Source of the DNA: Zhenpiania hominis
GTDB lineage: Bacteria; Bacillota; Clostridia; Peptostreptococcales; Anaerovoracaceae
Length of the DNA stretch: 64,000 bases
Assembly (NCBI RefSeq): GCF_014333425.1
Contig: NZ_JACRYT010000001.1
Span: 124,001-188,000 of the forward strand
Direction of reading: 5' to 3'
Shown here: in pieces, positions 1-8,869 of the stretch
Numbering within the stretch: position 1 is the stretch's first letter
How the letters are laid out: each line of letters starts with the position of its first letter
Position numbers and translations under genes: made by a program
The notes under the pieces: model-generated
Told to the model about the DNA's origin: nothing
What the model saw: only the letters and a program-made list of their open reading frames with translations
Database searches by the model: none

Positions 1-1
1 C

Positions 2-400
2 ATTGTATTTGCGGAAGACTCTGTCTTACTTTCCAAAATGGTGGAGCAGTCCCTGACAAAAGCAGGTTATACCAACATCCATAAATTCAATAATGGACAG
101 GAGGCATGGGACTATCTTTGCAGCATCCGTGATGACTCAGATCTGAAAGACAAAGCCAGTCTCATTATCACAGATATTGAAATGCCGGAAATGGATGGTC
201 ACCGCCTGACGAAGCTGGTAAAAACAGATGAAAAGCTTAAGCATATTCCACTGATTATTTTTTCCTCGCTGATTAACCATGAAATGGAAGTCAAGGGAAA
301 ACAACTGGGAGCGGATGAACAGTTGTCAAAGCCGGAAATTGGACATCTGGTAAGCGTAATTGATCATTTGCTGGAGAAGGGAGAAGAAATCCATGGATAA
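2..400 (+). CDS. CheV-like response regulator, receiver domain (5' end outside window)
   Basis: The reading frame is open from base 2, so this is the C-terminal part of a longer protein cut by the window edge. It is one CheY-type receiver domain. An acidic pair follows the first strand (FAED), the probable phospho-Asp lies in LIITDIEMPEMDG, and a Lys-Pro pair near the end (LSKPEIG) fits the conserved lysine. A receiver at a C-terminus beside motility genes suggests CheV (CheW domain plus receiver), which couples receptors to CheA, but the N-terminal part cannot be seen. A plain response regulator is possible. Its stop codon overlaps the start of the next gene by 8 bases, which implies translational coupling. 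Confidence 0.7.
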   Translation: MVFAEDSVLLSKMVEQSLTKAGYTNIHKFNNGQEAWDYLCSIRDDSDLKDKASLIITDIEMPEMDGHRLTKLVKTDEKLKHIPLIIFSSLINHEMEVKGKQLGADEQLSKPEIGHLVSVIDHLLEKGEEIHG

Positions 401-1712
401 AGGTGTTGTACGACAGGCGATCAAGGAAGTCGAAAGTGATAAAATTATCGGATATGAACTGCTGTTTCAGGGAGGAAGCGACGATTTTTATGGAGAATCC
501 GAAACAGCGGCAGCGGATACAATTTCGGAATTTCTGATGAACAATAGTCATAAGATTTTCAGGGATAAGCGTATCTTCATCACATTTACGCCTTCTCTTC
601 TTTTTCGCAATCTGCCCAAAATTTTTGAAAGAAATAAAGTGATTATTCAGATAGAGGACAATCTGATTATTCATCCTTTGGCTATGCCAATTATACAGAA
701 ATACCATGCAGAAGGATACCAGTTCGCAATTAACGATTTTCAGTTTTCGCCTAAATATTTTAGTGTGTTGGAATACGCGGATTTTATCCGCATCCGAATA
801 AAACCACAGATGGAGGAGCGAGAACGCCATTCAATGGAAAATATTATCCGTATGACCAAGGGATTCGGGAAAAAGTGTATTGCCACAGGGATCGACAGTC
901 AGGAATCGTATGACAGCGCAATTGAACTGGGAGCCGATTACTTAGAAGGAAATCATATCGCAAAGACACTAACCACCAAGGCCAGCAAAGTGGAGTATAT
1001 GCAAGGAAACTTTTTTCAATTGGTTGTGGCAGTAGCAAAAGAAGAACCGGATATGGCAGAAATCGAACAAATTGTCAGCCGTGACGCCGGGCTGACCTAT
1101 GCGCTGCTCAAGCTGGTCAACTCCGCGTACTTTGCTTTGCGGCGCAGAACCGCATCCATCCGACAGGCGCTGATGACTCTGGGGATCGCACAGCTCCGTC
1201 AGTGGGTGTATATGCTGAGTTTTCATGTGGATGAAGATTTGCGACAGGAAGACGGTATCGAAGAACTTCTCAAAATTTCGTTCCTGAGAGCCAGATTTGC
1301 GGAAGAATTGGCTCCAAGAATTCCGGGCTTTCCGCTTGCAAAGTCAGAAGCTTATATGATGGAAATGTTTTCTACGCTGGAATTAATGGTTGATGCTTCA
1401 TTGGAGGAAATTTTGGCAGAGATTCCGCTTCGGGAGGAAATCCGCGATGCCCTGCTCAGACAAGAGGGGATTGCAGGAAAACTGCATCAGTTGATTCTGG
1501 CCTACGAGCAGGCAGATTGGAAGCAGAGCAAAAATCTTGCGGACGAATTAGAACTGAAGATTTCCGTTATGTCACAGATTTATATCAACTGTGTGGAAGA
1601 TGTCAATACGATTTGGGACGAGCTGACTGCGGACTACGCGCGGCCGGGAGAAGAAAAGGTGTTCAAAACCCCCGCAGACAGCAGAGAGCACATTGAGGAT
1701 GTACTTAAGTAG
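393..1712 (+). CDS. EAL-HDOD signalling protein (YuxH/CdgJ-like), EAL motifs degenerate
   Basis: The first half (about residues 1-195) is EAL-like and the second half (about 205-400) is an HDOD domain, with the typical stretches SRDAGLTYALLKLVNSAYF and SIRQALMTLGIAQLRQW. The EAL signature reads YELLF, and the DDFG-type motif reads INDFQF. Metal-binding residues are therefore missing, and cyclic-di-GMP hydrolysis is unlikely. Proteins of this architecture are usually signalling adaptors, and some affect motility. The ATG at 393 follows a GGAGAAGGGAGAAG purine stretch and is preferred to the upstream ATG at 360, which lacks a ribosome site. The gene overlaps the CheV-like gene, so chemotaxis or motility control is the natural inference. 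Confidence 0.8.
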   Translation: MDKGVVRQAIKEVESDKIIGYELLFQGGSDDFYGESETAAADTISEFLMNNSHKIFRDKRIFITFTPSLLFRNLPKIFERNKVIIQIEDNLIIHPLAMPIIQKYHAEGYQFAINDFQFSPKYFSVLEYADFIRIRIKPQMEERERHSMENIIRMTKGFGKKCIATGIDSQESYDSAIELGADYLEGNHIAKTLTTKASKVEYMQGNFFQLVVAVAKEEPDMAEIEQIVSRDAGLTYALLKLVNSAYFALRRRTASIRQALMTLGIAQLRQWVYMLSFHVDEDLRQEDGIEELLKISFLRARFAEELAPRIPGFPLAKSEAYMMEMFSTLELMVDASLEEILAEIPLREEIRDALLRQEGIAGKLHQLILAYEQADWKQSKNLADELELKISVMSQIYINCVEDVNTIWDELTADYARPGEEKVFKTPADSREHIEDVLK

Positions 1713-1741
1713 AACAGAGAAGCGATAGGAGGAAGAAAACG

Positions 1742-2506
1742 TTGGCGACCATTATTGTTCTTACAAACCAAAAAGGGGGAGTTGGGAAAACCACTACAAC
1801 AGGGGCGCTGGCAGCAGGACTGGGAATAAAGGGCAATAAAGTGCTGGCAGTCGATTTAGATCCGCAGGGGAATCTGGGGTTTAGTCTTGGTATTGATATT
1901 GAAGAAGGGCATACGATTTATGAAGTTTTTCAGAAAAAAGCGTCGATGCGAGAGGCAATTAAACAGGCAGAGCACTGCGATGTGATTCCATCGAATATCC
2001 TGCTGAGTGAAGGAGAAATTGTTTTTCAGGGTCAGGAACGCCAGCTTCTTTTAAAAAATGCGTTAAAAGAAGTAGAAGATATATATGACTTTATTGTTAT
2101 TGATACACCGCCAGCTCTCAATCTTCTAACCTTGAACGGATACGCGGCTGCGGATTATTTGATTATCCCCATGGCATCGGAGATTCTGAGTCTAGTTGGA
2201 CTGGTTCAGTTGCAGGATACAGTAGAAGGCATAAAGAACTCGATGAATCCGGAATTGGATGTTCTGGGAATCCTGCTTACAAAGTACAACAAGCGGACAA
2301 ATCTGGCGAAAGATGTTTTGGATCTGGCATGGGAAGTGGCCCAACAGGCAGGATGTATTGTATTTGACAGCAAGATTCGTAACGGTGTCGCAGCTGCGGA
2401 AGCTCCCGCTCACGGTCTTTGTATATTTGATTATTCCCCTCGATCCAATCCGGCGAAGGACTATCAAGCCTTTGTTGATGAAGTCTATGAGAGAATAAAA
2501 GCTTAG
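1742..2506 (+). CDS. ParA/Soj-family ATPase
   Basis: This 254-residue protein has an N-terminal deviant Walker A (QKGGVGKTT, about residues 9-17), the following DLDPQGN switch, and Walker B-like FIVIDTPPALN near 120. These mark the ParA/Soj branch of the MinD/ParA ATPases, which form gradients on nucleoid or membrane to position cargo. It starts with TTG, seven bases after an AGGAGGAAG ribosome site. No parB lies next to it; it is followed 11 bases later by a ComFB-domain gene and then fliD. In other bacteria, ParA homologues in chemotaxis operons place chemoreceptor arrays or flagella. That role is inferred here from the neighbours only. Confidence 0.85.
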   Translation: MATIIVLTNQKGGVGKTTTTGALAAGLGIKGNKVLAVDLDPQGNLGFSLGIDIEEGHTIYEVFQKKASMREAIKQAEHCDVIPSNILLSEGEIVFQGQERQLLLKNALKEVEDIYDFIVIDTPPALNLLTLNGYAAADYLIIPMASEILSLVGLVQLQDTVEGIKNSMNPELDVLGILLTKYNKRTNLAKDVLDLAWEVAQQAGCIVFDSKIRNGVAAAEAPAHGLCIFDYSPRSNPAKDYQAFVDEVYERIKA

Positions 2507-2517
2507 GAAGTGAAGAT

Positions 2518-3165
2518 ATGGCAAAACGTACGAATAAAACCGATCATGTATTGAATCTGCTCTCCGGGAATAAAAAGGAAGTAGTGCAGAACGAAGAGGC
2601 TAGACAGGAACCTCCTGTAGATCCAAAGAAAAAGGAGAGTGTCCATGTGTCTGTTGTGAACCATTCTGCTGATGACGAAAGTCCTATCGCTGAATCGGTA
2701 AAAAATTCTCTGGAAGAAGAGATGGAACGTTATGTGGAGAGCAAGAAGGTATCTGAGTTACCGCAGGAACAGGAGAAGTCTGTGGAAACAGAAGCTCATC
2801 TGGAAGAACCAGAGTCAACAGAGGAACCAGAACCTCCGGAGGAAATGCCTTCCCAGGAGATAGCGACACAGGAATCTCTGTCAGAAGCAGAACCAGAGGA
2901 GGTTTTTACTGCAGTGAATGTGATGGAGCGACTGGTGCGGGATAAAGCAGAGGGCTATATGAAACAGTTTGGAAACTGTACTTGTTCTCGATGTGTGGAA
3001 GATACTGTGGCTTTGGCGCTGACGAACCTTCCCTCCAAATATGTAGTGGTAAACAGAGACGCTGTTTCACCGCTGCTCAATTTCTACGAAAAGCAGTATG
3101 CGGGACAGATCACAGTGGAAATTACAAAAGCGTGTATCAAAGTAAAAGAAAATCCGAGACATTAA
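2518..3165 (+). CDS. ComFB-domain protein with long acidic linker
   Basis: The protein has 215 residues. The first ~125 are Glu/Pro/Ser-rich, low in complexity and probably disordered. The last ~90 form a ComFB-like domain: VMERLVRDKAEGYMKQFG, then a CxCxxC cluster (CTCSRC), then VALALTNLPSKYVV. ComFB was named for a Bacillus competence-operon gene; cyanobacterial ComFB-type proteins have been reported to bind cyclic dinucleotides. Here it lies between parA and fliD with short gaps, so it may be the ParA partner or a second-messenger sensor for motility. The Cys cluster fits the family. The function is an inference. Confidence 0.7.
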   Translation: MAKRTNKTDHVLNLLSGNKKEVVQNEEARQEPPVDPKKKESVHVSVVNHSADDESPIAESVKNSLEEEMERYVESKKVSELPQEQEKSVETEAHLEEPESTEEPEPPEEMPSQEIATQESLSEAEPEEVFTAVNVMERLVRDKAEGYMKQFGNCTCSRCVEDTVALALTNLPSKYVVVNRDAVSPLLNFYEKQYAGQITVEITKACIKVKENPRH

Positions 3166-3209
3166 AACGTATGAAACAGGGGGAGCGAAAAAATCTTACG
3201 CTTCTCTTG

Positions 3210-3236
3210 TTATTTTTTTGGGAGGAAGGACGATAT
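3210..3236 (+). promoter_or_regulatory. Candidate sigma-28 (SigD) promoter before fliD
   Basis: TTATTTTT, an 11-base spacer and GACGATAT (3229-3236) resemble the sigma-28 consensus TAAAGTTT-N11-GCCGATAA. The -10 is good and the -35 weak. The same GACGATA core appears before flgM and before the second flagellin, which supports it. Confidence 0.4.
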
Positions 3237-3301
3237 ATTAGATAGAGTATACAAAAGATAAATAGACAGCGCATTCAGATAAAAGAAAAGGAGTGAATAT
3301 T

Positions 3302-5683
3302 ATGGCATCAATCGGCGGACTTACCAGTGCGACCAGTACTTCCTCCATCAGAGGATACGGCGGCCTTGCCAGCGGTCTTGACCGCGACACCCTGATCGAA
3401 CAGCTTACCTATGGGACAAGGAGCAAGATCGCAAAGCAACAGCAGAACAAGCAGTCCTTGCAGTGGGAGCAGGAGGCGATCCGAGCAATTACCGATAAAA
3501 TCTATGACTTTACAGATAAATACACATCTTACGCATCTCCTTCCACAAATCTGACTGGATCCGGACTGTTTTCCAGAAATCAGATTACGGCGCAAGGAAC
3601 CAACAGCAAATATATCAGCGTATCAGGAACTTCCTCTTCCGCAGATATGCTTTCCGTTGTGGGAATCAAACAGCTTGCTGAAGATGCGAAGATCATGGGA
3701 TCCGCAGCTTCAACAGGTGAGTTGACAACAAATGCAATCAGCAATGATTTGGTGACAGGTACCTATAAGGAAAATCTTCTGGAAGGACAATATCTGTATA
3801 TCAAATATGGCAATGATCGTTATTCCGTAAAACTGGGAAGCGGCGATGGATATGATTATGACAACCTTGCAGATGTCCTTAATAAATCTTTTGCAGAAAT
3901 AGAACTGAATAACAGTACAGATGGAAAAAAACTGAGTGATGTACTGGAAGCATCAACAGACAGCGACGGAAAGCTGGTTCTAACAAGCAAAGACACTGCG
4001 GGGAATAACGTAGAGATTACCGGAGGAACCGGTGATGTTTTAAAAAATCTGGGATTCCTCGGTGAAGGCGAGACCATTGAAAGCGTTTTTGGTGAAGATG
4101 GATTTGTACTTTCAACGGGAAAATCGCAAACAGCAGCGCATGAAGCAAGTGCATTTGAGTCTACTGCTTTGACTGACTATTTGGCAGGGAAAACATTAAC
4201 GTTTAATTATAACGGAGTCAGCAAGACCATTGAGATTGGATCCGGCCTTACAACAATGGAAGCTCTACAGGAAGATCTGCAGAAAAAACTGGACGATGCT
4301 TTTGGCACAGGACGGGTGAATGTAGGGCTCAATCAGACCGGTGACTCTTCGGAGTTGGTCTTTACCACAACTATTCCTGGCGGGGGAGAGGATCGCAGTT
4401 CGATGCTGACTATTACCGGAGGATCTGTGGGCCTCCTTGGAAAAGAAAATGGTCTTCTGGGGATTAACGCAGGCGCTACGACCAGGATCAATACCAGTGA
4501 TACGCTGGCGGAAGTCTGGGCTTCTAAAAATAATGGAGCATCTTTAAGCGGAACAGAGGAGCTTGTTATCAACGGCGTTAAGATCGAGATCGCGGCAGAC
4601 GATACCATCGAAGATATTATGGAAAAGATCAATTCCAACGAAGCGGCAAAGGTAACGATTTCCTATCAGAAGAACAGTGATCGTTTTATGATTACTTCCA
4701 CGGAAAAAGGCGCCAGCGGGTCTATAAAACTGGAAGGCGAAATTGCGGATATGCTTTTTGGTGCAGATGCGGTCGGGAAGGAAGTAACCGGACAGGATGC
4801 GATTGTCGCAGTAAAATACGCGGGAGATCCGGATGTGACAGAGATCCGCAGAGACTCCAATTCTTTTACCGTAGACGGTCTGAATCTGAGCCTGAAAGGA
4901 ACCTTTGGATATACGGAGGCCGGGGTTGTTGATACAACGGCCGAAGCGATTACCTTTGACGCCCAGGTGGATGTGGAAAATACAACCAATGTCGTAAAAG
5001 AAATGATCGAGGCATTTAACGATATCCTGAAGCTGGTCAGTGATGAAGTCAATCAAAAGCCGGATCGGGACTATCAGCCGCTGACGGATGAGCAGAAAGA
5101 AGAAATGTCTGACGATCAGATTGAAAGATGGGAAGAAAAGGCAAAAGAGGGTCTTCTCTTTAATGATACGGATGTAAGAGGACTGGCAGACGCGCTGCGT
5201 TTTATGATTCCAACGAATATGCAGTCCGCATTTGCGGAAATCGGAATTTCTGTTTCCACAGACTATGCGGATAACGGAAAGCTGGTCTTTGATGAAACGA
5301 AGTTTAAAGCAGCTTTGGAATCCGATCCGGAAAAAGTAAAAGAACTGTTTACCCGGAAGGCTTCCGAAGATGAAAACGGCAACCGTATACAGGCAGGTCT
5401 GATGGAAAATATGTCGTCTGTTATGAAAACTTACGCAGGAACAACAGGCGCGACGAAAGGAATTCTGGTTGTACGGGCAGGCTCGGTTCACGCTCCTACT
5501 TCCGTTCTTCAGAACAGCCTGCAGAAACAGATGGATGAGATCGATGACTTGATTGAATCTCTGCAGGATCAGCTGCAGACGGAGCAGGATCGATATATTT
5601 CTCAGTTTACGACACTGGAAACATTGATTGCGCAGATGAACAGCCAGAGCAGTTATTTGGCGCAGCTGAGCGGCGGATATTAA
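3302..5683 (+). CDS. fliD: Flagellar filament cap protein FliD
   Basis: FliD caps the growing filament and helps exported flagellin fold into place. The N-terminal GLASGLDRDTLIEQLT with a following coiled coil is the FliD N-domain (residues ~20-110). The C-terminal ~200 residues carry the FliD C-domain, including TTNVVKEMIEAFNDILKLV and a final heptad-rich helix rich in Gln. At 793 residues it is well above the usual ~450-550, because of an enlarged middle that would face outwards. The ATG at 3302 follows AAAGGAGTGAATATT and is preferred to the in-frame ATG at 3293. fliS follows after 18 bases, the normal partner order. Confidence 0.95.
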   Translation: MASIGGLTSATSTSSIRGYGGLASGLDRDTLIEQLTYGTRSKIAKQQQNKQSLQWEQEAIRAITDKIYDFTDKYTSYASPSTNLTGSGLFSRNQITAQGTNSKYISVSGTSSSADMLSVVGIKQLAEDAKIMGSAASTGELTTNAISNDLVTGTYKENLLEGQYLYIKYGNDRYSVKLGSGDGYDYDNLADVLNKSFAEIELNNSTDGKKLSDVLEASTDSDGKLVLTSKDTAGNNVEITGGTGDVLKNLGFLGEGETIESVFGEDGFVLSTGKSQTAAHEASAFESTALTDYLAGKTLTFNYNGVSKTIEIGSGLTTMEALQEDLQKKLDDAFGTGRVNVGLNQTGDSSELVFTTTIPGGGEDRSSMLTITGGSVGLLGKENGLLGINAGATTRINTSDTLAEVWASKNNGASLSGTEELVINGVKIEIAADDTIEDIMEKINSNEAAKVTISYQKNSDRFMITSTEKGASGSIKLEGEIADMLFGADAVGKEVTGQDAIVAVKYAGDPDVTEIRRDSNSFTVDGLNLSLKGTFGYTEAGVVDTTAEAITFDAQVDVENTTNVVKEMIEAFNDILKLVSDEVNQKPDRDYQPLTDEQKEEMSDDQIERWEEKAKEGLLFNDTDVRGLADALRFMIPTNMQSAFAEIGISVSTDYADNGKLVFDETKFKAALESDPEKVKELFTRKASEDENGNRIQAGLMENMSSVMKTYAGTTGATKGILVVRAGSVHAPTSVLQNSLQKQMDEIDDLIESLQDQLQTEQDRYISQFTTLETLIAQMNSQSSYLAQLSGGY

Positions 5684-5701
5684 TAAAGAGTGAGGAATGA
5701 T

Positions 5702-6073
5702 ATGAGTCTGAATGGATACCAGCAGTACAAAGAACAATCGGTAATGACGATGACTTCAGGGGAAATGCTTTTGCTGCTGTATGACGAGTTGCTGAAACGG
5801 CTGACAAGAGCAGAGCTTGCTCTTGAAAAGGAGGATTACCCTCTCTTTGAGCAGTCTGTTAAACGGAGTCAGGAAATTGTAAAGTATCTAATGGATACCT
5901 TAAATTTCAAATACAGTATTAGCCAGGAACTGCGGAGAATGTATGACTTCTTCCTATATGAGCTGAGCCGGATACAGGCTGGGCGTAAGAAAGAAATCAT
6001 TGCGGAATTAAAACCTCTGGTCCGGGAACTGAGAGAAGCCTTTGAGGAAGCGGGGAAACAACAGAATGGGTGA
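5702..6073 (+). CDS. fliS: Flagellin export chaperone FliS
   Basis: FliS binds the disordered C-terminus of flagellin in the cytoplasm and delivers it to the export gate. The protein starts MSLNGYQQYKEQSVMTMTSGEMLLLLYDEL, typical of FliS, and is all-helical at 123 residues, the usual length. The ATG at 5702 follows GAGTGAGGAATGAT; the GTG at 5690 is less likely. It lies directly after fliD and overlaps the next gene by 8 bases, as expected for a fliD-fliS-fliT operon. Confidence 0.93.
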   Translation: MSLNGYQQYKEQSVMTMTSGEMLLLLYDELLKRLTRAELALEKEDYPLFEQSVKRSQEIVKYLMDTLNFKYSISQELRRMYDFFLYELSRIQAGRKKEIIAELKPLVRELREAFEEAGKQQNG

Positions 6074-6485
6074 GAAAATAAGCGAGCAAACCCGGGCTGA
6101 ATGGATGGAGGAAGTCCTGAAACTGACATATGGGAGAATGAAGCATTTAAATGAGATTTTTCGTTTGACCCGGGAGATGGCTTCGGCGTTGGATCGAAAT
6201 GATCGCGTTTCGGCACAGATGTTGATCGAAATGAGAGGCGAAGAAATGGAAGCGGTTGCTTCCGGTCTGCGGAAGATGCATATTCTGGAAGAACAGATGC
6301 CCTCAGAACTAAGAGATGAGATACGCAGACTGCTTTCTGGCATCCTCGATGAACAGGAAGATCAAGATGCGGTTCGGCTTGCGGAAATTGCGAGAAATTG
6401 CAAATCTGTTCTGGATCAGACGATTGCGATCGATCAGGGAATGAACAAAAAGGTTGCAGGTTCAGATTCCTATTATGCGACTTAA
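6066..6485 (+). CDS. FliT-like flagellar chaperone
   Basis: This 139-residue, mostly helical, charged protein has no strong motif of its own. It is called FliT-like because it follows fliD-fliS with an 8-base overlap and has the size and helical make-up of FliT-type chaperones, which bind FliD. The start at 6066 is taken because the frame overlaps the fliS end in the usual way. A weakly conserved FlgN-type chaperone is the alternative; the true FlgN is assigned further downstream. Confidence 0.55.
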   Translation: MGEKISEQTRAEWMEEVLKLTYGRMKHLNEIFRLTREMASALDRNDRVSAQMLIEMRGEEMEAVASGLRKMHILEEQMPSELRDEIRRLLSGILDEQEDQDAVRLAEIARNCKSVLDQTIAIDQGMNKKVAGSDSYYAT

Positions 6486-6532
6486 AGGAAACGAGGGGAT
6501 GAGGATGACTCATCTCCTTTTTTGGAGGGATA

Positions 6533-7285
6533 ATGGCAAAGGAAATCATATTCGATCATGTAAATAAATGGTATGGGGAGGACTGTATCGCGCTTGAAAA
6601 TGTGAGCTTTTCCATTGAAAAGGGAGAATTTGTTTTTGTGATTGGAAAAAGTGGGGCAGGAAAAAGTACACTGTTAAAAATGTTGAGCAGGCAGATTTCC
6701 CCAGATAGCGGAAAAATATGGATTCAGGGAGAAGAAATTTCTTCTATGCCCAAGAGCAGAATCCCGGCATTGCGGAGAAAAATCGGACAGATGCAACCAG
6801 AGTACGGACTTCTGGCTCATAAAAATATTTACGAAAATATTGAATTGACTATGTGCGCGACAGAACAGCCCAGAAGATTATTTGAACGTCGAATTCGGCA
6901 GACTCTGCGTACCGTAGGAGTAGAACACAGAATGTGGGCATTCCCTGATGAGATTTCAGAAGGGGAGGCGGCTCGGGTACTGCTGGCCAGGGCACTTGTC
7001 GTAAATCCGAAAATCCTTGTTGCCGATGAACCTACCGCAAATCTTGATTCGGATTCCGCGTATGATCTCATGCGGCTTTTGGAGGAATTAAATCGGATGG
7101 GCGTAACAATTATGGTTGGAAGCCATGACAGGGAACTGGTGTCGATTATGAGAAAGAGAGTTATGACTCTTTCCGCGGGGCGGTTAGTTGCAGATGAGAG
7201 GCATGCTGTCTACAATTCGATGGCAGCCGACTGGATGGAAGAAAGGCGCATAAAAAATGAGCGTGCAAAAAAGCAGAGAATATGA
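6533..7285 (+). CDS. FtsE-like ABC ATPase without a permease partner
   Basis: The protein resembles FtsE, the ATPase that works with FtsX to control cell-wall hydrolases. Walker A is GKSGAGKST (about 38-46), Walker B is ILVADEP followed by TANLD, and the switch His is in GSHDREL. Two features are unusual: the Q-loop reads IGQMQPE instead of VFQD, and the signature reads ISEGE instead of LSGGE. Residues after ~220 form a charged tail. No ftsX-like membrane gene is nearby. The gene sits between flagellar chaperones and flgM and overlaps the next gene by 29 bases. A signalling or regulatory ATPase tied to motility is possible. Confidence 0.75.
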   Translation: MAKEIIFDHVNKWYGEDCIALENVSFSIEKGEFVFVIGKSGAGKSTLLKMLSRQISPDSGKIWIQGEEISSMPKSRIPALRRKIGQMQPEYGLLAHKNIYENIELTMCATEQPRRLFERRIRQTLRTVGVEHRMWAFPDEISEGEAARVLLARALVVNPKILVADEPTANLDSDSAYDLMRLLEELNRMGVTIMVGSHDRELVSIMRKRVMTLSAGRLVADERHAVYNSMAADWMEERRIKNERAKKQRI

Positions 7286-8477
7286 AACAGAATGCCTTCT
7301 GGACTTAATTACAATTCTTCTAAATAAAGATCTCCTGCCAGAGTGGCGGCGGGAGCCAGACTGGGCAAAAGTTTATAAACTTGCGGATTATCATCACGTA
7401 TCCAATACGATCTACAGTATTCTTCTCGGGATGGATGGAAAGCGCCTGACAGACTGGAAAGGACGTTTTCAGGAGCGCTTTCGTTATGCTGTCCTAACGC
7501 AGGAACGATATCAAATAGAAGGAAAACGAGTTTTAAAAGAGATGCAACGATACCAGATTCATGTTCTGGAAGCAAGAGAGCGGCTAATTACCCATTTTTA
7601 TGAGAGAAAGGAATTGCGGTATCCGCAACCTCTTCGTTTTCTTGTGGAAAAGGGAAAACTAGAAACGATTCATAAAATAATGCAGAATCTTCATTATGAA
7701 AAGAAGCAAAAAAAGGGTACGCATATTGATGAGGGGGAAATTTGGTATTATCACGCAGGCGGCGTTTATATTGTTTTTTCGGAAAAGTGTCATTTTACAG
7801 AGAAAAAAATGAATCGCTATTTTACAGTAACACCTCAAAAGTTTCCTAAAAAAGGCTCTTTCTATTACCTTCATGAGCCAGAGTTGGAAGATCTGTATTT
7901 GTACCAAATTGCTTATATGGCGGAAGCTTTTGCCAAAGGTGAACTGGAAATCAGGGACCTGATAGACCTCTGGGTATATTATCTTTTCTGCTATGAAAAA
8001 TTAGATTGGAAATTTGTAAACAAAGAATTGAAATATTTGGATTTGAACTATTTTGGCGATCTGATTATCCGCCTGGCGGCTGTCTGGTTCGGACAAATTG
8101 GAGAATATATGGAAGAATTTCCACAACTTGCGGACATGGAACGCTATATTCTTTCGAAAGGGACAGAAGCCCGGGAAGAAAACGAGGAGATCCTGCCGTT
8201 AATAAAAAATGTGGCAGACGTATACGAACGGGACCTCAAAAGAGAACGCAGGCGCGAAAAAAGACAATTGTGGCTTCCGCCGCGAGACTACATGCTGACA
8301 ATTTACCCTTGCTTGTCAGAGAGTATTCTTCCACTTCCTTTCTGTTGGGTCCATCGAATTGTCAATAGTCAGTACCGAAAACTGCGAGGCCGGATTGGGC
8401 GCAGCATTTTGAAGCTTCGTGATAAATTAAAAAAACAAAAACAGCAATGGAAAGAAAAACGACAAGAGAAGTCTTAA
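7257..8477 (+). CDS. Uncharacterised nucleotidyltransferase-like protein
   Basis: This 406-residue protein resembles the uncharacterised nucleotidyltransferase family often annotated as NTP_transf_5. Its helical N-terminal third is followed by RYPQPLRFLVEKGKL, which lies where family members have YP-x-R-x-x-x-D-x-D. The Asp pair needed for metal binding is not there, so it may be inactive. The C-terminal end is very basic (about 370-406). It overlaps the FtsE-like gene by 29 bases and is followed by flgM, so the two probably act together. In other Firmicutes this family appears near cell-surface or polysaccharide genes. The function is unknown. Confidence 0.5.
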   Translation: MSVQKSREYETECLLDLITILLNKDLLPEWRREPDWAKVYKLADYHHVSNTIYSILLGMDGKRLTDWKGRFQERFRYAVLTQERYQIEGKRVLKEMQRYQIHVLEARERLITHFYERKELRYPQPLRFLVEKGKLETIHKIMQNLHYEKKQKKGTHIDEGEIWYYHAGGVYIVFSEKCHFTEKKMNRYFTVTPQKFPKKGSFYYLHEPELEDLYLYQIAYMAEAFAKGELEIRDLIDLWVYYLFCYEKLDWKFVNKELKYLDLNYFGDLIIRLAAVWFGQIGEYMEEFPQLADMERYILSKGTEAREENEEILPLIKNVADVYERDLKRERRREKRQLWLPPRDYMLTIYPCLSESILPLPFCWVHRIVNSQYRKLRGRIGRSILKLRDKLKKQKQQWKEKRQEKS

Positions 8478-8500
8478 CAAATAGGCGATTCGGACGATAA
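8475..8500 (+). promoter_or_regulatory. Candidate sigma-28 promoter before flgM
   Basis: TAACAAAT, 10 bases, then GACGATAA (8493-8500) approximates the sigma-28 consensus with a spacer one base short. FlgM genes are commonly under this sigma factor. The site overlaps the end of the preceding gene. Confidence 0.4.
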
Positions 8501-8552
8501 TTAAAATATAAGTACAAAAACAGAGAACGTTTTTTTAGGAGGTACAGATACT

Positions 8553-8867
8553 ATGAAGATTTCAATCGATCCTGTAGTAGCAAATTATATAAACGCAGCA
8601 CATGCGGATAAATTAAACCAGAAATCTGTGCCGTTTGATGAAGCAAGCAAAAACTTTGACCAGATTATGATTCATGCCAATTCCAGAGAACTGGCGGAGA
8701 GTCAGATTATAGAAAAGGCGCAGAAGGATGTTAAGGCAGCTGTTTACCAGCAGATTCCTGAAGAAAAAATCGCGGCTTTAAAAGAGCAGATTTCTCAGGG
8801 AATGTACAAGGTAGACGCTGAAGCGGTTGCGTCCAGAATCCTTCTACTAAAAGGAGAAGAATTTTAA
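8553..8867 (+). CDS. flgM: Anti-sigma-28 factor FlgM
   Basis: FlgM holds sigma-28 inactive until the hook is complete. The 104-residue protein shows the C-terminal FlgM pattern: EKIAALKEQISQGMYKVDAE followed by AVASRILL, where short helices bind the sigma factor. It begins after TTAGGAGGTACAGATACT and is followed two bases later by flgN. The order flgM-flgN-flgK-flgL matches Bacillus subtilis. Confidence 0.92.
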   Translation: MKISIDPVVANYINAAHADKLNQKSVPFDEASKNFDQIMIHANSRELAESQIIEKAQKDVKAAVYQQIPEEKIAALKEQISQGMYKVDAEAVASRILLLKGEEF

Positions 8868-8869
8868 AT

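Noticed and set aside
4544..5737. A 397-codon minus-strand open frame opposite fliD
   Set aside because: It is a shadow of the fliD gene with poor codon use and no ribosome site.
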